Part shown: positions 49,601 to 62,954 of the stretch, in pieces | Layout of the letters: every line of letters starts with the position of its first letter | Numbering within the stretch: position 1 is the first letter of the stretch | Origin: Hydractinia symbiolongicarpus | Lineage: Eukaryota; Cnidaria; Hydrozoa; Anthoathecata; Hydractiniidae | Reading direction: 5' to 3' | Assembly (NCBI RefSeq): GCF_029227915.1 | Contig: NC_079878.1 | Coordinates: 3,846,001-3,910,000, forward strand | Length of the DNA: 64,000 bases | Made by a program: the position numbers and the translations under genes | Notes under the pieces: generated by a model | What the model saw: only the letters and a program-made list of their open reading frames with translations | Told to the model about the DNA's origin: nothing | Database searches by the model: none

Positions 49601-52600
49601 CTTTCTTAACTTAATTTTTAAATAAAACGCTACCACAGTGCCCAGTGCAATCGCTGAGTTCCCGCAATCAAGTAAAATTAAGAAGAATGTTACTTCTTGG
49701 AGTCCAATTGGCTCATTTATTACATTTATAAGGTCAAATTCCAGAATCAGTTCAATTATTTCCCACAGTCAATCGTTTCACTGTTAAAAGCAATACAACT
49801 AAGAAATATCGGAAGAAAATCACTAAATATATGTTGCTACGAATATGTGACGCAACCATTGTAAATCAAACGGATTGACACCGTTAGTAAGTCAATGAAA
49901 TGTAGTTCTTGAAACTTTCTCTATTTCTTCAGTGCGAAATAACAGCTAGGATTGGTCCCACAGTAAAAAATGACTTATTTATCTTAATTTTTTAAAAAAG
50001 TGCTACCACAGTGCCCAGTGCAATCGCTAAATTCCAGCAATCAAGTCAAATTAAGAAAAATGTTAATACTTGTAGTCAAACTGCCTCATTTATCACATTT
50101 ATAAGGTCAAAGTCCAAAATCAGTTCAATTGAGTCCCACAGTCAAACTTTTCACTGTTAAAAGCGCTGCAACCTAGTAATATCCGAGTACTATCGCTAAA
50201 TATATGTGGGGAGGAAAATGTGACGCAACAGTTGTAACTCAAACGGATTGACACCGTTAGTAAGTCAATGAAATGTAGTTTTTGAAACTGTTGCTATTTC
50301 TTCAGCGCGCGATAACGGCTAGGATTGGTCCAACAGTAGAAAATCACTTTTTTACCTAAATTTTTAAATGAAGTGCTACCACAGCGCCCAGTGTAATCCC
50401 TGAGTTCCGGCAATCATGTCAAATTAAGAAGAATGTTATTTCTTGGGTCCAGTTGGCTCACTTCTCACATTTATCAGGTCACAGTCTAAAGTTAGTTTAA
50501 TTAAGTTCCACAGTCAATCGTTTCACTGTTAAAAGCGATATAACTTAGTAATATCGAAAAGATATCACTAAATACATGTTGGTACGAATATGTGACGCAA
50601 CCGTTGTAACTCAAACGGATTGATACCGCCAAGAAGTCAATGAAATGTAGTGTTTGAGAAGGTCTCTATTTCTTCAGTGCGTGCTAACGGCCAGGATTGG
50701 TCCTAGAGTAAAAAAAGACTTATTTATCTAAATTTTTAAATAAAGCCCTACCACAGAGCCTAGTGTAATCGCTGGTTTCCAGCAATCATGTCAATTTTAG
50801 AAGAATGTTATTTCTTGGAGTCCAATTGGTTCATTTATCACATTTATAAGGTCACAGTCCGGAATCAGTTCAAATAATTCCCAGAGTCAATCGCTTCACA
50901 GTTAAAAGCGATACAACCTAGTAATATCGGAAAAAAATCACTAAATACATGTTGGTACGAATATGTGACGCGACCGTTGTAACTCAAACGGATTGACACA
51001 GTTAGAAAGTCAGTGAAATGTAATTTTTGAAACTGTCTCTATTTCTTCAGTGCAAACTAATGGCTGGGATTATTCCCACAGTAAAAAATGACTTATTTAA
51101 CTTAATTTTTAAATAAAACTCTACCACAGTGCCCAGTGCAATCGCTGAGTTCCCGCAATCAAGTAAAATTAAGAAGAATGTTACTTCTTGGAGTCCAATT
51201 GGCTCATTTATTACATTTATAAGGTCAAATTCCAGAATCAGTTCAATTATTTCCCACAGTCAATCGTTTCACTGTTAAAAGCAATACAACTAAGAAATAT
51301 CGGAAGAAAATCACTAAATATATGTTGCTACGAATATGTGACGCAACCGTTGTAAATCAAACGGATTGACACCGTTAGTAAGTCAATGAAATGTAGTTCT
51401 TGAAACTTTCTCTATTTCTTCAGTGCGAAATAACAGCTAGGATTGGTCCCACAGTAACAAATGACTTATTTATCTTAATTTTTTAATAAAGTGCTACCAC
51501 AGCACCGAGTGTAATCGCTGAGTTCCAGCAATCATGTCAAATTAAGAAGAATGTTATTTCTTGTAGTCAAACTGGCTCATTTATAATATTTATCAGGTCA
51601 CAGTCCAAGGTTAGTTCAATTAAGTCCCACAGTCAATCGTTTCACTGTTAAAAGCGATGCAACTTAGTCATATCGGAAGAAAATCACTAAATACATGTTG
51701 GTACGAATATGTGACGCAACCGTTGTAACTCAAACGGATTAACACGGTTAGAAAGTCAATGAAATGTAGTTTTTGAAAGTGTCTCTATTTCTTCAGCGCG
51801 AACTAACGGCTGGGATTGGCCCCACAGGAAAAAATGACTTACTTAACTTAATTTTTTAAAAAAACGCTACCACAGTGCCCAGTGCAATCGCTAAATTCCA
51901 GCAATCAAGTCAAATTAAGAAAAATGTTACTTCTTGTAGTCAAACTGGCTTATTTATCACATTTATAAGGTCAAAGTCCAAAATCAGTTCAATTGAGTCC
52001 CACAGTCAAACTTTTCACTGTTAAAAGCGCTGCAACCTAGTAATATCCGAGTACTATCGCTAAATACATGTGGGGAGGAAAATGTGACGCAACAGTTGTA
52101 ACTCAAACGGATTGACACCGTTAGTAAGTCAATGAAATGTAGTTTTTGAAACTGTTGCTATTTCTTCAGCGCGCGATAAAGACTAGGATTGGTCCAACAG
52201 TAGAAAATGACTTTTTTACCTAAATTTTTAAATGAAGTGCTACCACAGCGCCCAGTGTAATCCCTGAGTTCCGGCAATCATGTCAAATTAAGAAGAATGT
52301 TATTTCTTGGGTCCAGTTGATTCACTTCTCACATTTATCAGGTCACAGTCTAAAGTTAGTTCAATTAAGTTCCACAGTCAATCGCTTCACTATTAAAAGC
52401 GATACAACTTAGTAATATTGGAAAAAAATCACCAAGTACATGTTGGTACGAATATTTGACGCAACCGTTTTAACTCAAACAGACTGATATCGCCACGAAG
52501 TCAATGAGACTTAGTTTTTGAGAATGTCTCTATTTCTTCAGTGCGTGCTAACGGACAGGATTGGTCCCACAGTAAAAAAAGACTTATTTATCTAAATTTT

Positions 52601-53345
52601 AAAAAAAAGCGCTACCACAGAGCATAGTGTACTTGCTGAATTCCAGCAATCATGTCAAATTAAGAAGAATGTTATTTCTTGTAGTCAAACTGTCTCATTT
52701 ATCACATTTATATGGTCAAAGTCCAAAATCAGTTCAATTAAGTCCCACAGTCAATCGTTTCACTGTTAAAAGCGATGCAACTTAGTCATATCGGAAGAAA
52801 ATCAGTAAATACATGTTGGTACGAATATGTGACGCAACCGTTGTAACTCAAACGGATTAACACCGTTAGAAAGTCAATGAAATGTAGTTTTTGAAACTGT
52901 CTCTATTTCTTCAGCGCGAACTAACGGCCGGGATTGTTCCCACAGAAAAAATGACTTTCTTAACTTAATTTTTAAATAAAACGCTACCACAGTGCCCAGT
53001 GCAATCGCTGAGTTCCCGCAATCAAGTAAAATTAAGAAGAATGTTACTTCTTGGAGTCCAATTGGCTCATTTATTACATTTATAAGGTCAAATTCCAGAA
53101 TCAGTTCAATTATTTCCCACAGTCAATCGTTTCACTGTTAAAAGCAATACAACTAAGAAATATCGGAAGAAAATCACTAAATATATGTTGCTACGAATAT
53201 GTGACGCAACCGTTGTAAATCAAACGGATTGACACCGTTAGTAAGTCAATGAAATGTAGTTCTTGAAACTTTCTCTATTTCTTCAGTGCGAAATAACAGC
53301 TAGGATTGGTCCCACAGTAAAAAATGACTTATTTATCTTAATTTT
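46640..53345. repeat. Nine-unit (3,354-bp) higher-order repeat, two copies
   Basis: GTCCTAGAG at 47,346 and 50,700, and GAAATAACAGC at 48,073 and 51,427, are 3,354 bp apart. GAAATAAC also falls at 49,936, 53,290 and 55,153, with alternating steps of 1,863 and 1,491. The nonamer is therefore a pentamer plus a tetramer. The copies share TATGTGGGGAGGAAAATG, GGTCCAACAGTAG, TTGGGTCCAGTTG and the GTCCTAGAG unit. Confidence 0.88.
49980..50035. repeat. Chimeric B unit at a higher-order repeat boundary
   Basis: The left part is the GAAATAACAGC type, which elsewhere (48,131, 51,485 and 55,210) continues AATAAAGTGCTACCACAGCACC. Here it instead becomes AAAAAAGTGCTACCACAGTGCCC and then AATCGCTAAATTCC, which belongs to the type at 46,640 and 48,510. 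The switch lies within the TTTTTTAAAAAAGTGCTACCACAG region. This unit marks where the second nonamer begins. Confidence 0.75.
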
Positions 53346-56300
53346 TTAAAAAAGTGCTACCACAGCACCGAGTGTAATCGCTGAGTTCCAGCAATCATGT
53401 CAAATTAAGAAGAATGTTATTTCTTGTAGTCAAACTGGCTCATTTATAATATTTATCAGGTCACAGTCCAAGGTTAGTTCAATTAAGTCCCACAGTCAAT
53501 CGTTTCACTGTTAAAAGCGATGCAACTTAGTCATATCGGAAGAAAATCACTAAATACATGTTGGTACGAATATGTGACGCAACCGTTGTAACTCAAACGG
53601 ATTAACACGGTTAGAAAGTCAATGAAATGTAGTTTTTGAAAGTGTCTCTATTTCTTCAGCGCGAACTAACGGCTGGGATTGGCCCCACAGGAAAAAATGA
53701 CTTACTTAACTTAATTTTTTAAAAAAACGCTACCACAGTGCCCAGTGCAATCGCTAAATTCCAGCAATCAAGTCAAATTAAGAAAAATGTTACTTCTTGT
53801 AGTCAAACTGCCTCATTTATTACATTTATAAGGTCAAAGTCCAAAATCAGTTCAATTGAGTCCCACAGTCAAACTTTTCACTGTTAAAAGCGCTGCAACC
53901 TAGTAATATCCGAGTACTATCGCTAAATATATGTGGGGAGGAAAATGTGACGCAACAGTTGTAACTCAAACGGATTGACACCGTTAGTAAGTCAATGAAA
54001 TGTAGTTTTTGAAACTGTTGCTATTTCTTCAGCGCGCGATAACGGCTAGGATTGGTCCAACAGTAGAAAATCACTTTTTTACCTAAATTTTTAAATGAAG
54101 TGCTACCACAGCGTCCAGTGTAATCCCTGAGTTCCGGCAATCATGTCAAATTAAGAAGAATGTTATTTCTTGGGTCCAGTTGACTCACTTCTCACATTTA
54201 TCAGGTCACAGTCTGAAGTTAGTTCAATTAAGTTCCACAGTCAATCGCTTCACTATTAAAAGCGATACAACTTAGTAATATTGGAAAAAAATCACTAAGT
54301 ACATGTTGGTACGAATATTTGACGCAACCGTTTTAACTCAAACAGACTGATATCGCCACGAAGTCAATGAGACTTAGTTTTTGAGAATGTCTCTATTTCT
54401 TCAGTGCGTGCTAACGGACAGGATTGGTCCCACAGTAAAAAAAGACTTATTTATCTAAATTTTAAAAAAAAGCGCTATCACAGAGCATAGTGTACTTGCT
54501 GAATTCCAGGAATCATGTCAAATTAAGAAGAATGTTATTTCTTGTAGTCAAACTGTCTCATTTATCACATTTATATGGTCAAAGTCCAAAATCAGTTCAA
54601 TTAAGTCCCACAGTCAATCGTTTCACTGTTAAAAGCGATGCAACTTAGTCATATCGGAAGAAAATCAGTAAATACATGTTGGTACGAATATGTGACGCAA
54701 CCGTTGTAACTCAAACGGATTAACACCGTTAGAAAGTCAATGAAATGTAGTTTTTGAAACTGTCTCTATTTCTTCAAGGCGAACTAACGGCCGGGATTGT
54801 TCCCACAGAAAAAATGACTTTCTTAACTTAATTTTTAAATAAAACGCTACCACAGTGCCCAGTGCAATCGCTGAGTTCCCGCAATCAAGTAAAATTAAGA
54901 AGAATGTTACTTGTTGGAGTCCAATTGGCTCATTTATTACATTTATAAGGTCAAATTCCAGAATCAGTTCAATTATTTCCCACAGTCAATCGTTTCACTG
55001 TTAAAAGCAATACAACTAAGAAATATCGGAAGAAAATCACTAAATATATGTTGCTACGAATATGTGACGCAACCGTTGTAAATCAAACGGATTGACACCG
55101 TTAGTAAGTCAATGAAATGTAGTTCTTGAAACTTTCTCTATTTCTTCAGTGCGAAATAACAGCTAGGATTGGTCCCACAGTAAAAAATGACTTATTTATC
55201 TTAATTTTTTAATAAAGTGCTACCACAGCACCGAGTGTAATCGCTGAGTTCCAGCAATCATGTCAAATTAAGAAGAATGTTATTTCTTGTAGTCAAACTG
55301 GCTCATTTATAATATTTATCAGGTCACAGTCCAAGGTTAGTTCAATTAAGTCCCACAGTCAATCGTTTCACTGTTAAAAGCGATGCAACTTAGTCATATC
55401 GGAAGAAAATCACTAAATACATGTTGGTACGAATATGTGACGCAACCGTTGTAACTCAAACGGATTAACACGGTTAGAAAGTCAATGAAATGTAGTTTTT
55501 GAAAGTGTCTCTATTTCTTCAGCGCGAACTAACGGCTGGGATTGGCCCCACAGGAAAAAATGACTTACTTAACTTAATTTTTTAAAAAAACGCTACCACA
55601 GTGCCCAGTGCAATCGCTAAATTCCAGCAATCAAGTCAAATTAAGAAAAATGTTACTTCTTGTAGTCAAACTGCCTCATTTATCACATTTATAAGGTCAA
55701 AGTCCAAAATCAGTTCAATTGAGTCCCACAGTCAAACTTTTCACTGTTAAAAGCGCTGCAACCTAGTAATATCCGAGTACTATCGCTAATTATATGTGGG
55801 GAGGAAAATGTGACGCAACAGTTGTAACTCAAACGGATTGACACCGTTAGTAAGTCAATGAAATGTAGTTTTTGAAACTGTTGCTATTTCTTCAGCGCGC
55901 GATAACGGCTAGGATTGGTCCAACAGTAGAAAATCACTTTTTTACCTAAATTTTTAAATGAAGTGCTACCACAGCGTCCAGTGTAATCCCTGAGTTCCGG
56001 CAATCATGTCAAATTAAGAAGAATGTTATTTCTTGGGTCCAGTTGGCTCACTTCTCACATTTATCAGGTCACAGTCTAAAGTTAGTTTAATTAAGTTCCA
56101 CAGTCAATCGTTTCACTGTTAAAAGCGATATAACTTAGTAATATCGAAAAGATATCACTAAATACATGTTGGTACGAATATGTGACCCAACTGTTGTAAC
56201 TCAAACGGATTGATACCGCCAAGAAGTCAATGAAATGTAGTGTTTGAGAAGGTCTCTATTTCTTCAGTGCGTGCTAACGGCCAGGATTGGTCCTAGAGTA

Positions 56301-56700
56301 AAAAAAGACTTATTTATCTAAATTTTTAAATAAAGCCCTACCACAGAGCCTAGTGTAATCGCTGGTTTCCAGCAATCATGTCAATTTTAGAAGAATGTTA
56401 TTTCTTGGAGTCCAATTGGTTCATTTATCACATTTATAAGGTCACAGTCCAGAATCAGTTCAAATAATTCCCAGAGTCAATCGCTTCACAGTTAAAAGCG
56501 ATACAACCTAGTAATATCGGAAAAAAATCACTAAATACATGTTGGTACGAATATGTGACGCGACCGTTGTAACTCAAACGGATTGACACAGTTAGAAAGT
56601 CAGTGAAATGTAATTTTTGAAACTGTCTCTATTTCTTCAGTGCAAACTAATGGCTGGGATTATTCCCACAGTAAAAAATGACTTATTTAACTTAATTTTT
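53345..56700. repeat. Further pentamer copy and return to the tetramer type
   Basis: 53,345-55,210 repeats 51,482-53,345 at an offset of 1,863. From about 55,600 to 56,700 the sequence follows 50,010-51,110 at 5,590, with GTCCTAGAG at 50,700 and 56,290. The region combines the same pentamer and tetramer types as the nonamer, in order pentamer, pentamer, tetramer. It ends where CTCTACCACAGCGCCCAGTAC replaces CTCTACCACAGTGCCCAGTGC. Confidence 0.8.
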
Positions 56701-56879
56701 AAATAAAACTCTACCACAGCGCCCAGTACAATCGCTGAGTTCCAGCAATCAAGTCAGATTAAGAAGATTGTTACTTCTTGTAGTCAAACTGGCTTATTTA
56801 TCACATTTATAAGGTCAAAGTCCAAAATCAGTTCAATTGAGTCCCACAGTCAAACTTTTCACTGTTAAAAGCGCTGCAA

Positions 56880-58500
56880 CATAGTAATATCCGAGTACTA
56901 TCGCTAAATACATGTGGGGAGGAAAATGTGACGCAACAGTTGTAACTCAAACGGATTGACACCGTTAGTAAGTCAATGAAATGTAGTTTTTAAAACTGTT
57001 GCTATTTCTTCAGCGCGCGAAAAAGGCTAGGATTGGTCCAACAGTAGAAAATGACTTTTTTACCTAAATTTTTAAATGAAGTGCTACCACAGCGCCCAGT
57101 GTAATCCCTGAGTTCCGGCAATCATGTCAAATTAAGAAGAATGTTATTTCTTGGGTCCAGTTGGCTCACTTCTCACATTTATCAGGTCACAGTCTAAAGT
57201 TAGTTCAATTAAGTTCCACAGTCAATCGCTTCACTAATAAAAGCGATACAACTTAGTAATATCGAAAAGATATCACTAAATACAGGTTGGTACGAATATG
57301 TGACGCAACCGTTGTAACTCAAACGGATTGATACCGCCAAGAAGTCAATGAAATGTAGTGTTTAAGAAGGTCTCTATTTCTTCAGTGCGTGCTAACGGCC
57401 AGGATTGGTCCTAGAGTAAAAAAAGACTTATTTATCTAAACTTTTAAATAAAGCCCTACCACAAAGCCTAGTGTAATCGCTGGTTTCCAGCAATCAAGTC
57501 AAATTAAGAAGATTGTTATTTCTTGGAGTCCAATTGGTTCATTTATCACATTTATAAGGACACAGTCCAGAATCAGTTCAATTAATTCCCAGAGTCAATC
57601 GCTTCACAGTTAAAAGCGATACAACCTAGTAATATCCGAGTACTATCGCTAAATACATGTGGGGAGGAAAATGTGACGCAACAGTTGTAACTCAAACGGA
57701 TTGACACCGTTAGTAAGTCAATGAAATGTAGTTTTTGAAACTGTTGCTATTTCTTCAGCGCGCGATAAAGGATAGGATTGGTCCAACAGTAGAAAATGAC
57801 TTTTTTACCTAAATTTTTAAATGAAGTGCTACCACAGCGCCCAGTGTAATCCCTGAGTTCCGGCAATCATGTCAAATTAAGAAGAATGTTATTTCTTGGG
57901 TCCAGTTGGCTCACTTCTCACATTTATCAGGTCACAGTCTAAAGTTAGTTCAATTAAGTTCCACAGTCAATTGTTTCACTGTTAAAAGCGATATAACTTA
58001 GTAATATCGAAAAGATATCACTAAATACAGGTTGTTACGAATATGTGACGCAACCGTTGTAACTGAAACGGATTGATATTGCCAAGAAGTCAATGAAATG
58101 TAGTGTTTGAGAGGGTCTCTATTTCTTCAGTGCGTGCTAACGGCCAGGATTGTTCCTAGAGTAAAAAAATACTTATTTATCTAAATTTTTAAATAAAGCC
58201 CTACCACAGAGCCTAGTGTAATCGCTGGTTTCCGGCAATCATGTCAATTTAAGAAGAATGTTATTTCTTGGAGTCCAATTGGTTCATTTATCACATTTAT
58301 AAGGTCACAGTCCAGAATCAGTTCAATTGAGTCCCACAGTCAAACTTTTCACTGTTAAAAGCGCTGCAACCTAGTAATATCCGAGTACTATCGCTAAATA
58401 CATGTGGGGAGGAAAATGTGACGCAACAGTTGTAACTCAAACGGATTGACACCGTTAGTAAGTCAATGAAATGTAGTTTTTGAAACTGTTGCTATTTCTT
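56880..58500. repeat. Two-unit (745-bp) higher-order repeat, two-plus copies
   Basis: CCGAGTACTATCGC occurs at 56,891, 57,636 and 58,381, exactly 745 bp apart each time. Each dimer contains a GGTCCAACAGTAG unit and a GTCCTAGAG unit. The third copy ends early at the deletion near 58,501. Confidence 0.88.
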
Positions 58501-58515
58501 AAAAAATGAGTTATT
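58495..58515. repeat. B unit with about 35-bp deletion, copy 1
   Basis: GCTATTTCTT runs straight into AAAAAATGAGTTATTTAAC. Intact units have CAGTGCAAACTAATGG through TTCCCACAGT in between, so about 35 bp are missing. The same joint occurs at 62,940, an offset of 4,439. Confidence 0.88.
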
Positions 58516-59459
58516 TAACTTAATTTTTAAATAAAACTCTACCACAGCGCCCAGTACAATCGCTGAGTTCCAGCAATCAAGTCAAATTAAGAAGATTGTT
58601 ACTTCTTGTAGTCAAACTGGCACATTTATCACATTTATAAGGTTAAAGTCCAAAATCAGTTCAATTAAGTCCCACAGTCAAACGTTTCACTGTTAAAAGG
58701 GATGCATCCTAGTAATATTCGAATACTATCGCTAAATACATGTGGGAAAGAATATGTGGCGCAACCGTTTTAACTCAAACGGATTGACACCGTTAGAAAG
58801 TCAATGAAATGTAGTTTTGAGAAGGTCTCTATGTCTTCAGTGCGTGCTAACGGACAGGATTGGTCCCACAGTAAAAAAAGACTTATTTATCTAAATTTTA
58901 AAAAAAAGCGCTACCACAGAGCATAGTGTACTTGCCGAATTCCAGCAATCATGTCAAATTAAGAAGAATGTTATTTCTTGTAGTCAAACTGTCTCATTTA
59001 TCACATTTATATGGTCAAAGTCCAAAATCAGTTCAATTAAGTCCCACAGTCAATCGTTTCACTGTTAAAAGCGATGCAACTTAGTCATATCGGAAGAAAA
59101 TCAGTAAATACATGTTGGTACGAATATGTGACGCAACCGTTGTAACTCAAACGGATTAACACCGTTAGAAAGTCAATGAAATGTAGTTTTTGAAACTGTC
59201 TCTATTTCTTCAGCGCGAACTAACGGCCGGGATTGTTTCCACAGAAAAAAATGACTTTCTTAACTTAATTTTTAAATAAAACGCTACCACAGTGCCCAGT
59301 GCAATCGCTGAGTCCCAGCAACCAAGTAAAATTAAGAAGAATGTTACTTCTTGGAGTCCAATTGGCTCATTTATTACATTTATAAGGTCAAAATTCCAGA
59401 ATCAGTTCAATTATTTCCCACAGTCAATCGTTTCACTGTTAAAAGCAATACAACTTAGA

Positions 59460-60205
59460 AATATCGGAAGAAAATCACTAAATATATGTTGCTACGAATA
59501 TGTGACGCAACCGTTGTAAATCAAACGGATTGACACCGTTAGTAAGTCGATGAAATGTAGTTCTTGAAACGTTCTCTATTTCTTCAGTGCGAAATAACAG
59601 CTAGGATTGGTCCCACAGTAAAAAATGACTTATTTATCTTAATTTTTTAATAAAGTGCTACCACAGCACCGAGTGTAATCGCTGAGTTCCAGCAATCATC
59701 TCAAATTAAGAAAAATGGTATTTCTTGTAGTCAAACTGGCTCATTTATAATATTTATCAGGTCACAGTCCAAGGTTAGTTCAATTAAGTCCCACAGTCAA
59801 TCGTTTCACTGTTAAAAGCAATACAACTTAGAAATATCGGTAGAAAATCACTAAATATATGTTGCTACGAATATGTGACGCAACCGTTGTAAATCAAACG
59901 GATTGACACCGTTAGTAAGTCAATGAAATATAGTTCTTGAAACGTTCTCTATTTCTTCAGTGCGAAATAACAGCTAGGATTGGTCCCACAGTAAAAAATG
60001 ACTTATTTATCTTAATTTTTTAATAAAGTGCTACCACAGCACCGAGTGTAATCGCTGAGTTCCAGCAATCATGTCAAATTAAGAAAAATGGTATTTCTTG
60101 TAGTCAAACTGGCTCATTTATAATATTTATCAGGTCACAGTCCAAGGTTAGTTCAATTAAGTCCCACAGTCAATCGTTTCACTGTTAAAAGCGATGCAAC
60201 TTAGT
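59460..60205. repeat. Single-unit (373-bp) tandem duplication
   Basis: The rare AAAAATGGTATTTCTTG variant occurs at 59,711 and 60,084, exactly 373 bp apart. AAATATATGTTGCTACG also precedes both. These are the only places in the window where I see GGTATTTCTTG, so the two adjacent units are direct sisters. Confidence 0.85.
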
Positions 60206-62933
60206 CATATCGGAAGAAAATCACTAAATACATGTTGGTACGAATATGTGACGCAACCGTTGTAACTCAAACGGATTAACACGGTTAGAAAGTCAATGAA
60301 ATATAGTTTTTAAAAGTGTCTCTATTTCTTCAGCGCGAACTAACGGCTGGGATTGGTCCCACAGGAAAAAATGACTTACTTAACTTAATTTTTTTAAAAA
60401 ACGCTACCACAGTGCCCAGTGCAATCGCTAAATTCCAGCAATTAAGTCAAATTAAGAAGAATGTTACTTCTTGTAGTCAAACTGGCTCATTTATCACATT
60501 TATAAGGTCAAAGTCCAAAATCAGTTCAATTGAGTCCCACAGTCAAACTTTCCACTGTTAAAAGCGCTGCAACCTAGTAATATCCGAGTACTATCGCTAA
60601 ATATATGTGGGGAGGAAAATGTGACGCAACAGTTGTAACTCAAACGGATTGACACCGTTAGTAAGTCAATGAAATGTAGTTTTTGAAACTGTTGCTATTT
60701 CTTCAGCGCGCAATAACGGCTAGGATTGATCCAACAGTAGAGAATCACTTTTTTACCTAAATTTTTAAATGAAGTGCTACCACAGCGCCCAGTGTAATCC
60801 CTGAGTTCCGACAATCATGTCAAATTAAGAAGAATGTTATTTCTTGGGTCCAGTTGGCTCACTTCTCACATTTATCAGGTCACAGTCTAAAGTTAGTTCA
60901 ATTAAGTTCCACAGTCAATCGTTTCACTGTTAAAAGCGATATAACTTAGTAATATCGAAAAGATATCACTAAATACAGGTTGGTACGAATATGTGACGCA
61001 ACCGTTGTAACTCAAACGGATTGATACCGCCAAGAAGTCAATGAAATGTAGTGTTTGAGAAGGTCTCTATTTCTTCAGTGCGTGCTAACGGCCAGGATTG
61101 GTCCTAGAGTAAAAAAAGACTTATTTATCTAAATTTTTAAATAAAGCCCTACCACAGAGGCTAGTGTAATCGCTGGTTTCCAGCAATCATGTCAATTTTA
61201 GAAGAATGTTATTTCTTGGAGTCCAATTGGTTCATTTATCACATTTATAAGGTCACAGTCCAGAATCAGTTCAATTAATTCCCAGAGTCAATCGCTTCAC
61301 AGTTAAAAGCGATACAACCTAGTAATATCGGAAAAAAATCACTAAATACATGTTGGTACGAATATGTGACGCAACCGTTGTAACTCAAACGCATTGACAC
61401 AGTTAGAAAGTCAGTGAAATGTAATTTTTGAAACTGTCTCTATTTCTTCAGTGCAAACTAATGGCTGGGATTATTCCCACAGTAAAAAATGACTTATTTA
61501 ACTTAATTTTTAAATAAAACTCTACCACAGCGCCAAGTACAATCGCTGAGTTCCAGCAATCAAGTCAAATTAAGAAGATTGTTACTTCTTGTAGTCAAAC
61601 TGGCTTATTTATCACATTTATAAGGTCAAAGTCCAAAATCAGTTCAATTGAGTCCCACAGTCAAACTTTTCACTGTTAAAAGCGCTGCAACCTAGTAATA
61701 TCCGAGTACTATCGCTAAATACATGTGGGGAGGAAAATGTGACGCAACAGTTGTAACTCAAACGGATTGACACCGTTAGTAAGTCAATGAAATGTAGTTT
61801 TTGAAACTGTTGCTATTTCTTCAGCGCGCGATAAAGGCTAGGATTGGTCCAACAGTAGAAAATGACTTTTTTACCTAAATTTTTAAATGAAGTGCTTACA
61901 CAGCGCCCAGTGTAATCCCTGAGTTCCGGCAATCATGTCTAATTAAGAAGAATGTTATTTCTTGGGTCCAGTTGGCTCACTTCTCACATTTATCAGGTCA
62001 CAGTCTAAAATTAGTTCAATTAAGTTCCACAGTCAATCGTTTCACTGTTAAAAGCGATATAACTTAGTAATATCGAAAAGATATCACTAAATACAGGTTG
62101 TTACGAATATGTGACGCAACCGTTGTAACTCAAACGGATTGATACCGCCAAGAAGTCAATGAAATGTAGTGTTTGAGAGGGTCTCTATTTCTTCAGTGCG
62201 TGCTAACGGCCAGGATTGTTCCTAGAGTAAAAAAATACTTATTTATCTAAATTTTTAAATAAAGCCCTACCACAGAGCCTAGTGTAATCGCTGGTTTCCG
62301 GCAATCATGTCAATTTCAGAAGAATGTTATTTCTTGGAGTCCAATTGGTTCATTTATCACATTTATAAGGTCACAGTCCAGAATCAGTTCAATTAATTCC
62401 CAGAGTCAATCGCTTCACTGTTAAAAGCGATACAACCTAGTAATATCGGAAAAAAATCACTAAATACATGTTGGTACGAATATGTGACGCGACCGTTGTA
62501 ACTCGAACGGATTGACACAGTTAGAAAGTCAATAAAAGGTAATTTTTGAAACTGTCTCTGTTTCTTCAGTGCAAACTAATGGCTGGGATTATTTCCAAAG
62601 TAAAAAATGACTGATTTAACTTAATTTTTAAATAAAACTCTACCACAGCGCCCAATACAATCGCTGAGTTCCAGCAATCAAGTCAATTTAAAAAGATTGT
62701 TACTTCTTGTAATCAAACTGGCTCATTTATCACATTTATAAGGTCAAAGTCCAAAATCAGTTCAATTGAGCCCCACAGTCAAACTTTTCACTGTTAAAAG
62801 CGCTGCAACCTAGTAATATCCGATTACTATCGCTAAATACATGTGGGGAGGAAAATGTGACGCAACAGTTGTAACTCAAACGGATTGACACCGTTAGTAA
62901 GTCAATGAAATGTAGTTTTTGAAACTGTTGCTA

Positions 62934-62954
62934 TTTCTTAAAAAATGAGTTATT
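62934..62954. repeat. B unit with about 35-bp deletion, copy 2
   Basis: Identical GCTATTTCTTAAAAAATGAG joint to the one at 58,501. Its sharing shows that the deletion preceded duplication of the 4.44-kb super-unit. Confidence 0.88.

Larger units (their letters stand above)
54420..58855. repeat. 4.44-kb super-unit, copy 1
   Basis: Matched by 58,856-63,290. Anchors are GAAATAACAGC at 55,153 and 59,591 (4,438), CAGCGCGAACTAACGGCTGGG with GAAC at 55,526 and 60,337 (4,811), CCGAG at 56,891 and 61,702 (4,811), CCTAGAG at 58,155 and 62,221 (4,066), and the deletion joint at 58,501 and 62,940 (4,439). It overlaps the pentamer and dimer arrays described separately. Confidence 0.82.
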
